Program-made: the position numbers and the translations under genes
Shown here: one piece after another, positions 36,575 to 48,000 of the stretch
Layout of the letters: every line of letters begins with the position of its first letter
Position numbering within the stretch: the first letter of the stretch is position 1
Notes under the pieces: model-generated
Seen by the model: the letters and a program-made list of their open reading frames with translations, nothing else
Told to the model about the DNA's origin: nothing
The model's database searches: none
NCBI RefSeq assembly: GCF_004216715.1
Contig: NZ_SGXG01000001.1
Span: 1,865,001-1,929,000, forward strand
DNA: 64,000 nt
DNA from: Cecembia calidifontis
GTDB lineage: Bacteria > Bacteroidota > Bacteroidia > Cytophagales > Cyclobacteriaceae
Reading direction: 5' to 3'

Positions 36575-37996
36575 ATGAAAAAGAAAATTTGCACCATCAC
36601 ATTCGCTTTTGTCTTAATGTTTTGGATAAATAATTCCGTTTATGGTCAGGAGCTCTTCCATATCAACAATTCTTCCATTGAGGAAGAAACAATAATCCCG
36701 AGTTACCAATTTGAATATATTCCCGATTTCACCTATGATCAGGTGGAAAAAAGAATCAGGGCAATGAAGACTGATATGCCCTTCGAATTGAATGAGAGGA
36801 TTTTTTCATTCATCAATTACTTCGTTGTCAGAAATAGGGAGTACACCAAAATGGTGCTCAAAAGGAAGGAATTTTACTTTCCTTTATTTGAGGAAACCCT
36901 GGCCGAACACGGTATGCCAGATGATATCAAATACCTGTCAATCATCGAATCTGGTCTTAATCCAAAAGCAAAATCCAGAGTGGGGGCTATGGGGCTATGG
37001 CAATTTATGCCTGCAACGGGAAGAATGTATAACCTGCATGTCAACAGGGATATAGATGACAGGATGGATCCCGAAATGTCCACCGAAGCCGCAGCAAAAT
37101 ATCTCAAATCCCTGTACAGAATGTTTGGTGATTGGGAATTGGCTTTAGCAGCCTACAACTGTGGCCCGGGAAATGTAAGAAAGGCCATCAATCGTTCAGG
37201 AGGTAAAAAGACCTTTTGGGGTATATATAACCATCTTCCAAAAGAAACACGAAGTTATGTGCCTCAATTCCAGGCGATGATGTATGTGGTGAGGTATGCT
37301 GAAGAGCATAACTTTTTTTTGGAAGAACCCACCTATCCCATCGCTTATGAAAAAGTGAGATTTAATCAGGAACTTGATTTAGAGCAACTTGCTTATATCA
37401 GTGGTACCTGTATCGAGGATATTGAATTTCTAAACCCTTCTATTCAGAATAGGTTAATTCCATCCTCACATCAGCATATCGCATTGCGTTTGCCTAAATC
37501 AACAGCCGAGTGGATAACCCAGAATCAGGAAAATTATGCCAGTGCCGTAAAGCTAACTTCTGAAAGGACTGTTGCTTTGCGCAGTGCGTCGGCACCCGTC
37601 AACTCAAGTCCGGTTAGGACAGTCAGCAATAATTCCCCTGGGCCAAGCGGTGACAGGATTGCTTATAAAGTGAAGCCTGGGGATGTTTTGGGGAAAATAG
37701 CCCAACAACATGGAGCTACAGTAACTCAAATCAAGAATTGGAATAATTTAAGTTCCAATACCATCAAAGTTGGTCAGACACTGTATATCTATAGGAACAA
37801 TTCATCGTTACAGACTACTTTGGCAGATAATTCCAGTTCGGACGCATCCAATCCCCGATACTACACCGTACAGCCAGGTGATTCGCTTTGGCTGATTTCA
37901 AAAAAACTGAATGGTGTGACTGTAGATCAGATAAAAAGACTTAATAACCTAAACACCGATCAGATTAAACCAGGGCAGAGATTAATAATTGGATAA
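36575..37996 (+). CDS. MltD-like lytic transglycosylase with two LysM domains
   Basis: 473 residues with a signal peptide (ends VYGQ near residue 25). The goose-lysozyme-like SLT domain (~100-240) has the catalytic Glu in IIESGLNP, and GLWQFMPATG and ALAAYNCGPGNV are typical MltD blocks. Two LysM repeats follow the linker (IAYKVKPGDVLGKIAQQHG and YYTVQPGDSLWLISKKLNG). It cleaves peptidoglycan glycan strands in the periplasm. It is 14 bases after gatA. Confidence 0.92.
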   Translation: MKKKICTITFAFVLMFWINNSVYGQELFHINNSSIEEETIIPSYQFEYIPDFTYDQVEKRIRAMKTDMPFELNERIFSFINYFVVRNREYTKMVLKRKEFYFPLFEETLAEHGMPDDIKYLSIIESGLNPKAKSRVGAMGLWQFMPATGRMYNLHVNRDIDDRMDPEMSTEAAAKYLKSLYRMFGDWELALAAYNCGPGNVRKAINRSGGKKTFWGIYNHLPKETRSYVPQFQAMMYVVRYAEEHNFFLEEPTYPIAYEKVRFNQELDLEQLAYISGTCIEDIEFLNPSIQNRLIPSSHQHIALRLPKSTAEWITQNQENYASAVKLTSERTVALRSASAPVNSSPVRTVSNNSPGPSGDRIAYKVKPGDVLGKIAQQHGATVTQIKNWNNLSSNTIKVGQTLYIYRNNSSLQTTLADNSSSDASNPRYYTVQPGDSLWLISKKLNGVTVDQIKRLNNLNTDQIKPGQRLIIG

Positions 37997-38068
37997 CTAT
38001 TTCGTTAGTAAAACTTTTTATTCCTTTTATTAATTTTTAAATTGTACTGGCCATAAAAAATTAAGCGT

Positions 38069-39172
38069 ATGAATATCAGAAAAATAGGTTTAGCAATGAC
38101 CTTCATCATTGCAATGTTTGGTTTTTTGAGTTGCCAAGGTGATGAGGAATCACAAAATTCAACCAAACCAAAAGCAAGAGGCGCTATAGGTGAAATTATA
38201 CTGGCAATTGATTCTGCCAAATGGGAGGGACCACTTGGACAGACATTGAAAGAGGTGTTTTTGGAGGACGTTTCCGGTCTTATCAGGGATGAGAGCATGT
38301 TTGATATCCGAAAAGTAGATCCCCGGGCAATGACCAGGATTTTAAAAATGGCAACCAATATCGTTTATGTTACTACATTTGATGACAGAAGGGCTGCCAG
38401 CCAAAATATCAACGCTCTTTTTAGCAAGGAGGCGAAAGAAAAAGCGGCCAATGACCCTTCATTGTATTTTTTGAGGAGTGCAGACGAGTTTGCGCTTGGA
38501 CAGGAGGTTTTGTACCTGTTTGGCAACAATGAAGAAGAGCTGATTCAAAACCTAAGGGCAAATAAAAATAAAATACAGAACCTTTTTCATGTGAGAGAAA
38601 GGGACAGGTTAAACAAATTACTGCTCAACAGGAAAAATTCAGCTGCAAAAATGGCCGGTGAAAAGCTGGGCTTAGGTGTCAATGTGCCGGCTTCCTATCA
38701 GATTGCCAAAGCTGAGAGTGATTTTTTGTGGCTGAGGCAGCCTACACCCCGTTCTGACAGACCAGATATCAGCCTGTTTTTTTACGAGACAGATTATGTG
38801 TCTGAAGATCAGGTCTTTCCCCAATCTATTCTGGAGCTGAGGGAAAAAATTACAAAAATGCATATTTATGGAAACCCCTCAAACAGAAATTCTTATCTCG
38901 TTACAGAGCGGGTTGATCCCACTCCGGTATTTAGTAATTTCAAGATAAACAATAATTTTGCAGTCGAAATCCGCGGAGGATGGAAAACCAATAACCTTAG
39001 CATGGGTGGCTCATTCCTGGGTTATGTGATTGTGGATGATAAAAAAGGGAAACTTTATTACATGGAAGGATTCGTTTATTATCCCAATGAAGCCCATAGA
39101 GAATCTATCCGGGAGATCGAAACTATTTTGTTAGCAACGGAAGTGCTTCCCAAACCGGAATCTTCCAGCTGA
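38069..39172 (+). CDS. DUF4837 lipoprotein
   Basis: 367 residues with a lipobox ending FLSC (residue ~22). The family is recognised by the block ARGAIGEIILAIDSAKWEG followed by the LGQTLKEVFLEDVSGL segment and the later MGGSFLGYVIVDDKKG strand pair. DUF4837 proteins are Bacteroidota lipoproteins of unknown function. It lies 72 bases after the transglycosylase and 23 bases before maeB. Confidence 0.83.
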   Translation: MNIRKIGLAMTFIIAMFGFLSCQGDEESQNSTKPKARGAIGEIILAIDSAKWEGPLGQTLKEVFLEDVSGLIRDESMFDIRKVDPRAMTRILKMATNIVYVTTFDDRRAASQNINALFSKEAKEKAANDPSLYFLRSADEFALGQEVLYLFGNNEEELIQNLRANKNKIQNLFHVRERDRLNKLLLNRKNSAAKMAGEKLGLGVNVPASYQIAKAESDFLWLRQPTPRSDRPDISLFFYETDYVSEDQVFPQSILELREKITKMHIYGNPSNRNSYLVTERVDPTPVFSNFKINNNFAVEIRGGWKTNNLSMGGSFLGYVIVDDKKGKLYYMEGFVYYPNEAHRESIREIETILLATEVLPKPESSS

Positions 39173-39195
39173 TATCATTTAACAAACAAACCTAT

Positions 39196-41466
39196 ATGGC
39201 CATTAAAATCCGTAAAGAGGATGCACTGAACTATCATGTGCAAGGGAAACCCGGTAAAATTGAAGTAGTACCTACCAAACCGCTTTCCAGTCAGTTAGAT
39301 CTCGCACTTGCTTACTCCCCAGGGGTGGCAGAACCTTGTAAAGAGATCGCCAATGATAAAGAAAACGTCTATAAATATACAGCCAAGGGTAATTTGGTGG
39401 CGGTAATTTCGAATGGCACCGCAGTTTTGGGACTGGGAGATATTGGTCCAGAGGCATCAAAGCCGGTGATGGAAGGAAAAGGTGTATTATTCAAGAAGTT
39501 TGCCGGCATCGATGTCTTTGATATTGAAATTGACGAAAAGGATCCGCACAAGCTGATCCAGATAATTAAGTCGCTGGAGCCTACCTTTGGAGGGGTTAAC
39601 CTGGAAGATATAAAAGCTCCTGAGTGCTTTTTGATCGAGGAAACCTTGAAAAGGGAAATGAAGATTCCTTTGATGCACGATGACCAGCATGGGACCGCTA
39701 TCATTTCAGGTGCAGCCTTGATCAACGCGCTTGAAATTGTAGGGAAAAAGATAGATGAGATCCAATTGGTGGTCAATGGAGCGGGAGCTTCGGCGGTTTC
39801 CTGCACCAAATTCTATATGAGTCTTGGGGTGAGAAGGGAGAACATCGTGATGTGCGACAAAGAAGGAGCCATCAGGATGGACCGTCCAAATTTGGATGAG
39901 ATCAAAAAGGAATTTGCAACCCATAAAGATGTTCATACCTTAACAGAGGCGCTTGAAGGAGCCGATGTTTTTCTGGGGCTTTCTGCGGGGAATATAGTTT
40001 CTCCTGAGCAGATCTTAAAGATGGCACCGAACCCAATTGTTTTTGCGCTTGCCAATCCAGATCCTGAAATCGCTTATGATTTGGCAATGGCTACGCGTGA
40101 TGACCTGATCATGGCTACGGGGAGGTCCGACTATCCTAATCAGGTCAATAATGTATTGGGCTTTCCTTATATTTTCAGAGGTGCATTGGACGTTAGGGCT
40201 ACCACCATCAACGAGGAAATGAAATTAGCTGCTGCGAAAGCCATTGCAGCCCTTGCCAAAGAACCTGTCCCTGAAATAGTAAATAAGGCCTATGGCGATA
40301 CGCAAATGGCCTTTGGCAGATTTTATCTGATTCCAAAACCTCTTGATCCAAGATTGATAACTACTATTGCCCCAGCAGTAGCCAGGGCTGCCATGGAATC
40401 AGGGGTTGCAAAATATGTAATTACGGATTGGGATGCATATAATCTTGAGCTTCAGGAAAGAATTGGCATTGACCAAAGGCTGATGCTTAGGGTTGTAACA
40501 AGAGCCAAGAAAGATCCTAAGCGAGTGGTATTCGCTGAAGCAGACAATGTTAAAATCCTGAAAGCCGCCCAAATTCTAAGGGATGAACGTGTGGCTATTC
40601 CGATTCTTTTGGGTAGAAAAGAAAAAATTGATGAGATCATTGAAGCAAATAAGCTGGATTTGTCTGGAGTTACCATTGTAGATCCTTATGAAGATGAAGA
40701 AAGACTGAGGCGCTTTGGAAACATTCTGTTTGAAAAAAGGAAGAGAAAAGGACTTACTCCCCAGGATTGCTATAGGTTGATGAAGGACAGGAACTATTTT
40801 GGTTCTATGATGGTGGAGCTGGGAGAAGCAGATGCCTTGATTTCAGGCCTTACAAAAGATTATCCAAAGACCATTCTTCCAGCACTTCATGTGATCGGAG
40901 TGAAAAAAGGCATTGACCGTGTAGCAGGTATGTATATCATGAATACAGACCGTGGTCCTTTCTTCTTTTCCGATACCACAGTGAACGTAAACCCTACAGC
41001 GGAACAGCTGGTTGAAATCATTGGGCTAACAGCGGAAGGAGTAAAGTTCTTTGATATTGAACCTAAAATCGCTGTTCTTTCCTATTCCAATTTTGGTTCA
41101 GCAAAAGGGGAAGTTGCGGCCAAAACAGCAAAAGCAACAGCATTGGCAAAGGCAAAATATCCAAATCTTATCATAGAAGGTGAAATGCAGGCCAATGTAG
41201 CCTTGAACGAGGAGATCCAGGAGGAAAACTATCCGTTCAGTGCACTGATCGGAAACAAGGCAAATACCTTGATTTTCCCAGATCTTAGTTCCGGTAATAT
41301 CGCTTATAAATTGCTGTCAGAACTTGGACATGCCGAAGCAATTGGTCCTGTTCTTTTGGGAATGAATAAGCCAGTGCATATATTACAGCTTGGAAGCTCC
41401 ATCAGAGAAATCGTTAATATGGTAGCCATAGCGGTGGTGGATGCGCAAATGAAAGAAAAATTATGA
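39196..41466 (+). CDS. maeB: NADP-dependent malic enzyme with phosphotransacetylase-like domain
   Basis: 756 residues, the MaeB layout: malic enzyme (residues ~1-430) fused to a phosphate acetyltransferase-like domain (~430-756) that is usually regulatory. LAYSPGVAEPCKEI, the HDDQHGTAI metal/substrate block and GAGASAVSC mark the malic part; SGLTKDYPKTILPALHVIG marks the PTA-like part. It decarboxylates malate to pyruvate with NADP. Its stop overlaps the ruvA start (ATGA). Confidence 0.94.
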   Translation: MAIKIRKEDALNYHVQGKPGKIEVVPTKPLSSQLDLALAYSPGVAEPCKEIANDKENVYKYTAKGNLVAVISNGTAVLGLGDIGPEASKPVMEGKGVLFKKFAGIDVFDIEIDEKDPHKLIQIIKSLEPTFGGVNLEDIKAPECFLIEETLKREMKIPLMHDDQHGTAIISGAALINALEIVGKKIDEIQLVVNGAGASAVSCTKFYMSLGVRRENIVMCDKEGAIRMDRPNLDEIKKEFATHKDVHTLTEALEGADVFLGLSAGNIVSPEQILKMAPNPIVFALANPDPEIAYDLAMATRDDLIMATGRSDYPNQVNNVLGFPYIFRGALDVRATTINEEMKLAAAKAIAALAKEPVPEIVNKAYGDTQMAFGRFYLIPKPLDPRLITTIAPAVARAAMESGVAKYVITDWDAYNLELQERIGIDQRLMLRVVTRAKKDPKRVVFAEADNVKILKAAQILRDERVAIPILLGRKEKIDEIIEANKLDLSGVTIVDPYEDEERLRRFGNILFEKRKRKGLTPQDCYRLMKDRNYFGSMMVELGEADALISGLTKDYPKTILPALHVIGVKKGIDRVAGMYIMNTDRGPFFFSDTTVNVNPTAEQLVEIIGLTAEGVKFFDIEPKIAVLSYSNFGSAKGEVAAKTAKATALAKAKYPNLIIEGEMQANVALNEEIQEENYPFSALIGNKANTLIFPDLSSGNIAYKLLSELGHAEAIGPVLLGMNKPVHILQLGSSIREIVNMVAIAVVDAQMKEKL

Positions 41467-42062
41467 TTGCATACCTAAAAGGAAAGCTGGTTTACAAAGA
41501 CCCAACTTATGTACTTATTGAAGTAGGGGGTATTGGGTATCATGTAAAAATTTCCTTGCAGACTTATTCAAAAATAAAAGATGAGGAGCATATTATGCTC
41601 CTCACTTATTTGCATATCAAAGAAGATGCCCACACCCTTTATGGATTCAAAGAGGAGAATGAAAAGAGACTTTTTTTGCATTTGATTTCCATCTCAGGGG
41701 TTGGCCCTAATACCGGATTGATGATCCTTTCTTCCCTGAGTTCTGAAGAATTGGAAAGTGCTATTGTACAGGAGGATTTCCGTACCATCCAAAATGTAAA
41801 GGGGGTCGGTGCAAAAACGGCTCAGCGGATTGTACTCGAATTGAAGGATAAAGTTAGAAAAGATACACTGTTAGAACATGGTCAGACGGCAGTAGGCTTT
41901 GTCCAATCAAACAATAAAATCAGAGAAGAAGCGTTACAGGCTTTGATTACTTTAGGTTTTCCAAAAGCTACTGCTGAAAAAAACATTGCCGCGGTATTGA
42001 AAAAAACAGGTTCAGAAATTTCTTTAGAAGAATTAATTAAAGCATCTTTAAAGGCACCTTAA
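41463..42062 (+). CDS. ruvA: Holliday junction branch migration protein RuvA
   Basis: 199 residues. The OB-fold domain starts MIAYLKGKLVYKDPTYVLIE, the double helix-hairpin-helix region contains GVGPNTGLMILSS and GVGAKTAQRIVLELKDK, and the C-terminal domain III that binds RuvB follows EALQALITLGF. It binds Holliday junctions for RuvB. Placement just before sprA is a conserved Bacteroidota gene order. Confidence 0.95.
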   Translation: MIAYLKGKLVYKDPTYVLIEVGGIGYHVKISLQTYSKIKDEEHIMLLTYLHIKEDAHTLYGFKEENEKRLFLHLISISGVGPNTGLMILSSLSSEELESAIVQEDFRTIQNVKGVGAKTAQRIVLELKDKVRKDTLLEHGQTAVGFVQSNNKIREEALQALITLGFPKATAEKNIAAVLKKTGSEISLEELIKASLKAP

Positions 42063-42086
42063 TCAACAATTTAAATCTTTGGTCTT

Positions 42087-45000
42087 TTGCTTGGGCGTCA
42101 ATTTTTTTTCAAAGATTCCATCTTAAAGTTTGCATCAGTTTTTTTGCTGTTGCTGTGTTTTATTTTACCCTCCTTGGAATCCTTTGCACAGGAGACTGTT
42201 ATAGATACCTTGACAGTAAGTAGGCTGGACTCTCTCAACAAAAGGAGGATATCACCGTCTTTCTTACTTTGGCCAAGCCTTAGGACAAATCCTCTTTTTC
42301 CCAACCAAAATCCGTATAGGCCGCAATATTCGCCATTTTATCCTTCGCCTTCACTAAGGCAAAATATCAGAGTGGAAATGGATTCCACTTTGAAGTATAG
42401 GATTCAGGATGAGCTGGACTCTGCTTCTTTAACTCCTGGAGTAATCTATGATTTTGATGAGTTTTCAAAAATTCAGGAATTCAAAGTCAGGCAGGAGTAT
42501 TGGAGAACCAGGTCGAGAGGGATGGATGGAGAAAGTCCCGTAACGGGAAGAGATATTTCGATTCCATTTACCAGTTCTCCTCAGTTTGACAGGATTTTTG
42601 GAGGAGATGAAATTACACTGGTACCTACAGGTTTTGTCAACCTGGATCTTGGAGCCATTTTCAGAAGAATAGACAATCCGGCTATCCCTATCAGGCAGCA
42701 ACAAAACGGCAATTTTAATTTCAATCAGCAGATCCAAATGGCAGTTAATGGCAGTTTGGGTCAGAAGATGCGAATGGCAGCCAACTTTGACTCCAACAAC
42801 TCTTTTGACTTTCAGAATCAGTTGAAGGTAGAATACCAGGGCTTCAAGGAAGATATCATCAAATCTATAGAGATAGGGAATGTCAGCATGCCTGTGCAAA
42901 ACAGTCTGATTCATGGAGCCCAGAATTTATTTGGTGTAAAGACCCAGATGCAGTTCGGTAACCTTTTTGTCACCTCTGTGGCTTCTACCCAGCGTGGAAG
43001 GAGAGATGAGCTTGTCATTGAGGCTGGAGGACAGGGTAGGATGTTTGAAATCCAGGGTTCCAATTATGATGAGAACAGACACTTTTTTTTGGCCCACTTT
43101 TTTAGAGACAATTATGAGCGCTGGCTAAGGGGTATACCTCAGATTCTTTCCGGAGTAAATATCACCCGGGTGGAGGTTTACATCATGAACAGGGCCAATA
43201 ATACCGAGACATTAAGGAATTTTGTTTCCTTTATGGATTTGGGCGAAGGGACCCGGATTTTTAGGCCTACCAATCCCAATATAGGTACCGGAAGTCCAGG
43301 AAGTCCAGCGGCCAATAATGCCAACCTGCTCTTTCAGAACCTCTTGGCAAATCCTTCTTTCAGACCTGCAGACACAGGGTCAAGTGCCATTGAATCTTCC
43401 TTGCAGCTTACCAGGGGAATTGATTTTGAACAGGTAAGTGGAGCCAGAAAGTTGGGACCCAACGAGTTCTTCTTTCACCGGGAGTTAGGTTATATTTCGC
43501 TTTCAAGGAGGTTGCAAAATGATGAGGTTTTGGCTGTTTCTTTTGAATACACCTTTAATGGTCAGGTATTCAAAGTGGGAGAAATGTCAGAAGATTATCA
43601 AAACAGGCCTCAGAATGAATTTATTTACCTGAAAATGTTGCGTCCTGCAAGGATAAACATCAACATTCCTACTTGGGACCTGATGATGAAAAACATTTAT
43701 AACCTGAATGCCAATCAGGTGATGAGGGACGGTTTTCAGCTTCAGGTAATTTACAGAGATGATAGGACGGGTTTGGATAATCCTACCCTCTTGGAAGGGG
43801 AGAATGTAAGAAACAGGCCGTTGATCCGATTGATGGGTTTGGATAACCTTAACCCTCAGAATGATCCAGCTCCCGATGGGAATTTTGACTTTGTTCCAGG
43901 AATTACAATTTTTCCTGACAGGGGATTACTTGCTTTCCCGGTGTTGGAACCTTTTGGGAGGACATTAAGGAATCTTTTTCTTCCCAACGAACGTAACTTG
44001 GCCGATCGCTTTGTATTTGATACGCTCTACCGGACAACAAGGGCCGATGCAGAACTGGTGACGCGCTATGATAAATTTTTTATCAAGGGCAGGTTGACAG
44101 CCGGTTCAGCTTCGGAGATTTTGTTGCCTGGCTTGAATATTTCTCCTGGATCCGTGATTGTGATGGCAGGCAATATTCCCTTGACAGAGGGTGTTGATTT
44201 TACGGTTGATTACAATATTGGACGTGTCAATATCATTAATGAGTCTATTCTTCAGTCAGGGAAAAGAATTTCCATCAGTTTTGAAAAAGCAGATCTTGTA
44301 TCCTTTCAAACGCGAAGTCTTTTAGGGACAAGATTGGATTATGCGGTCAATGAAAAGCTGAGTCTGGGGGGAACATTTCTTTACCTTAATGAAAGGCCAA
44401 ATATAACCAGGATTGCCACTGGGGCTGAAACCCTAAGGAACAGCATGTGGGGATTGGATGCCAATTTCTCGGATGAATCCCGGTTCCTTACCAAACTGGC
44501 AGATTTTCTTCCATTTACCAATACCAAGGAAAAATCTTTGGTAACCTTTAGTGGAGAATTTGCCCAACTGCTACCTGGTACTTCCAATAGAGTTGCTGGA
44601 GAGCCGACGGTCTATATCGATGATTTTGAAACAGCCATTACTCCCTATGGCTTGGGAAATGCTGCTGCCCAAACTTGGAGATTGGCTGCAACACCAAAGA
44701 CTGATAATGATCAGTTTGATTTAAGCAGCACAACGGAAGACCGTTTAGGCAATACTTATCGAAGGGCAAAGCTGGCCTGGTATAACATAGACAACGTGTT
44801 TTACCGAGAGAGTGGGCCTGGGGTTCCCGGCAATATTACCAGAGAGGATCGGCAAAATCACTATGTGAGAAGGGTAATACCTCAAGAAATTTTCCAAAGC
44901 AGGGATAGGGACGTCATTATAGTACCTGAGCCACTTTTTGAATTGGCTTATTTCCCAAGTGAAAGGGGGATGTATAATTACAATCCTGCACTGACCCCGG

Positions 45001-48000
45001 ATGGTTTTCTTCCCAATCCAAGGCTGAATTATGGAGGAGTTACAAGGGCTATCACCACAGAAGTGGACTTTGATAGGACAAATGTGGAATATATTGAGTT
45101 CTGGTTACTCGATCCATTTATTCAAGGGCCCAATGGCAGGGTCTTAGATGGAAAGTTTAATCAGAACAATACAACAGGTGGAAAACTTCGGTTTAATTTA
45201 GGGGAAATTTCCGAGGATGTGGTAAAAGACAGCAGGCATGGATTTGAAAATGGCTTGCCGGCAGATGGAGACTTTAGTCAGACAGCTACCACAGAATGGG
45301 GAAGGATTACGAGGCAACAGTTTTTAATTCCTGCTTTTGATAATTCACCTGAAGCAAGGACCAACCAAGATGTCGGTCTGGATGGTCTGAACTCGGCTGA
45401 AGAAGCAGAATTTTTTAGAGATAGGTTTTTAAATAGGCTGAATGTAACGCCACAGGTCCTTCAGGAAATTGAAGCTGATCCTTCGGCTGATAATTTCAAG
45501 TATTATTTGGATCAGGATTTTGACAATAGAGATATCAAAATTCTGGAGCGTTATAAGAATTTCAATGGTATGGAAGGGAACACCCCTATTACTTCTAATG
45601 TCAACCTGCCATTTACACCTTCTGGTTCCAACCTTCCGGACAATGAAGACTTGAATAATGACAATACAATCAATGAGCTGGAGGCCTATTATGAATACGA
45701 AATTGACCTTAGACCAGGACAATTGGAAGTCGGGAGAGGGTACATTGTCGACCGGGTTACTTCTATTCAGAGCGGGGATGAGGTAAGTTGGTACCTGTTT
45801 AGGATACCGGTCAGAAATCCTGATAGGGTTCAGGGCGAAATCTCAGGATTTAAATCTATCCGTTTTATGAGGACTTACCTCACAGATTTTGAACAGCCCG
45901 TTGTCTTGAGAATGGCTAATTTCCGTTTGGTGGCCAGTCAATGGCGTGTATTCCAAGAGTCACTTTTCGAAAGGGGCTTTTTTGAGATTCCTGAACCTGA
46001 TAATTCCAATTTTACTGTTGGTGTCGTCAATATCGAAGAAAACAGTCAAGGAAGTGCTACCCAGAGCCCGTATGTGCTGCCTCCTGGAATTACGCGGGAC
46101 AGGGATAATTTAGCAGCTGTGGAAAGGCAGTTGAACGAGCAATCCCTCCGTCTTTGTGTTGAAGATCTGCAGGCCAGGGATGCCCGGGCAGTATTTAAGA
46201 ACACAGGGTCCCTCAACCTGGTACAATATGAAAGGATCAAGATGTTTTTCCATGCCGACTCTGAGGATGCTGAAAATGGAGAATTGACTGCCTTTATCAG
46301 GATGGGTACTGATTATACTGATAATTATTACGAAATAGAGGTTCCACTTTTAATTACTCCAAAGGGAACCAGAGATCCAAGGCAGATCTGGCCTTTGGAA
46401 AATGAACTTGACATAGCCATCAAAGAGATTGTAGGGGTCAAAGTGGACAGGGACAATCAAAGGGTTCCTTTGAATTTGGCCTTTACACAGGAAATCAGGC
46501 AATATAAAGTGACAGTGGTGGGAAGGCCCGAACTCAGTCTTATACAAGGTATGATGATTGGTATCCGTAACCCAGGAGCCACAGGAGGAGGCTCCAGGTC
46601 TATCTGTATATGGGCAAACGAATTACGAGTGACTGGTTTTATCGAATCCTCCGGTTGGGCAGCCAATGCCATTTTGAATACTCAGATTGCAGATGTAGCT
46701 ACAATTTCTACTTCCATTAGACACAATACGGTTGGATTTGGAGGTTTGGAAACAAGACTATCCCAGCGCTCTTTGGAGTCTGCCACCCAATATGATATTT
46801 CTGCCAATGTCAGTGTAGAAAAACTTTTGCCTGAGGCATTGAATATGACCATACCCATGTATGCCAGTATGGAAAATATCACGGTAAGGCCTGAATATGA
46901 TCCATTGAACCCTGATGTTCCTTTGAGGCTGGCATTGGACAAATTCCAGTCAGATGCAGAGAGGGATTTGTACCGAAGTCAGGTGCTGGACCTAATGAAA
47001 AGAAGAAATATTGGGTTTTCCAATGTCCGGAAAAACCGTAATCCGGCTAAGGAAAGTGTCAAGATTTATGATTTGAGTAATTTCTCGGTTTCCTATGCTT
47101 TTGGTAGTGTGCGACAGAGCAATATCAATACAGCGCGTTATGAGTTTGAGACAAGGGTTGGGAATATTGCCTATGTGTACCAACCCAAACCTTTGATCTT
47201 AGAGCCATTTAAAAATGCGGAATGGTCCGGAGGTTCCGGATTCAGATTGATAAGGGACATCAATTTTAATTTTGTTCCGACGAGTGTATCTGCACGGGTT
47301 GATCTAGACAGGAGGTTCATGCGTACCCAATTTAGAAATGACCAGTTGACCACTGATGGGGTTGATCCATTCTACCAAAAAAGTTTCTTCCTTAACCGGA
47401 CCTTTAATGTCAATTGGGATTTGACCAAAAATCTAAGGGTTGATTTGATGAGCAGGAATTTCTCTGTAGTGGATGAGCCCGAAGGTGCCCGTGATACCCA
47501 AGAGGCAAGGGATTCCGTTAGGGTCAATCTTAGGAATTTTGGTAGAACTACCAATTATACCCATCAATTGATGGCCAATTACAAGCTGCCATTGGATAAG
47601 GTCAAAGCCTTGGACTGGATTGGTATGGATTATAGGTATTCAGCCAATTATGCCTGGCTCACCGGAGCCATCGGACAAAGGGACACTTTGGGTAATGTGA
47701 TACAGAATACCCGGGATCGAGCTATCACCGGCAAGTTGGATCTTGTCAAATTGTATAACAAAAATGCAAAGTTGAGGGCATTGTATGCCCCAAGGAGACC
47801 GAGTATACCCGGAAGACAGGTGGTAAATGCAGAAGATACCATCGGCACCCCATTTACCAATAAACTTATCAAGTTTTTGACTATGGTAAAAGATATCAAT
47901 TTTAGGTATTCAGTGGTGGAGGGTACTTTTTTACCGGGTTATATGGAAAATACGGGTTTATTGGGGTTGGACAGAAGCTTCTTGAATCCAGGTCTTGGAT

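Noticed and set aside
42465..42914. 149-codon minus-strand frame inside sprA
   Set aside because: It is the reverse shadow of a clear sprA coding region; likewise other antisense frames across sprA, icd, leuS and maeB.
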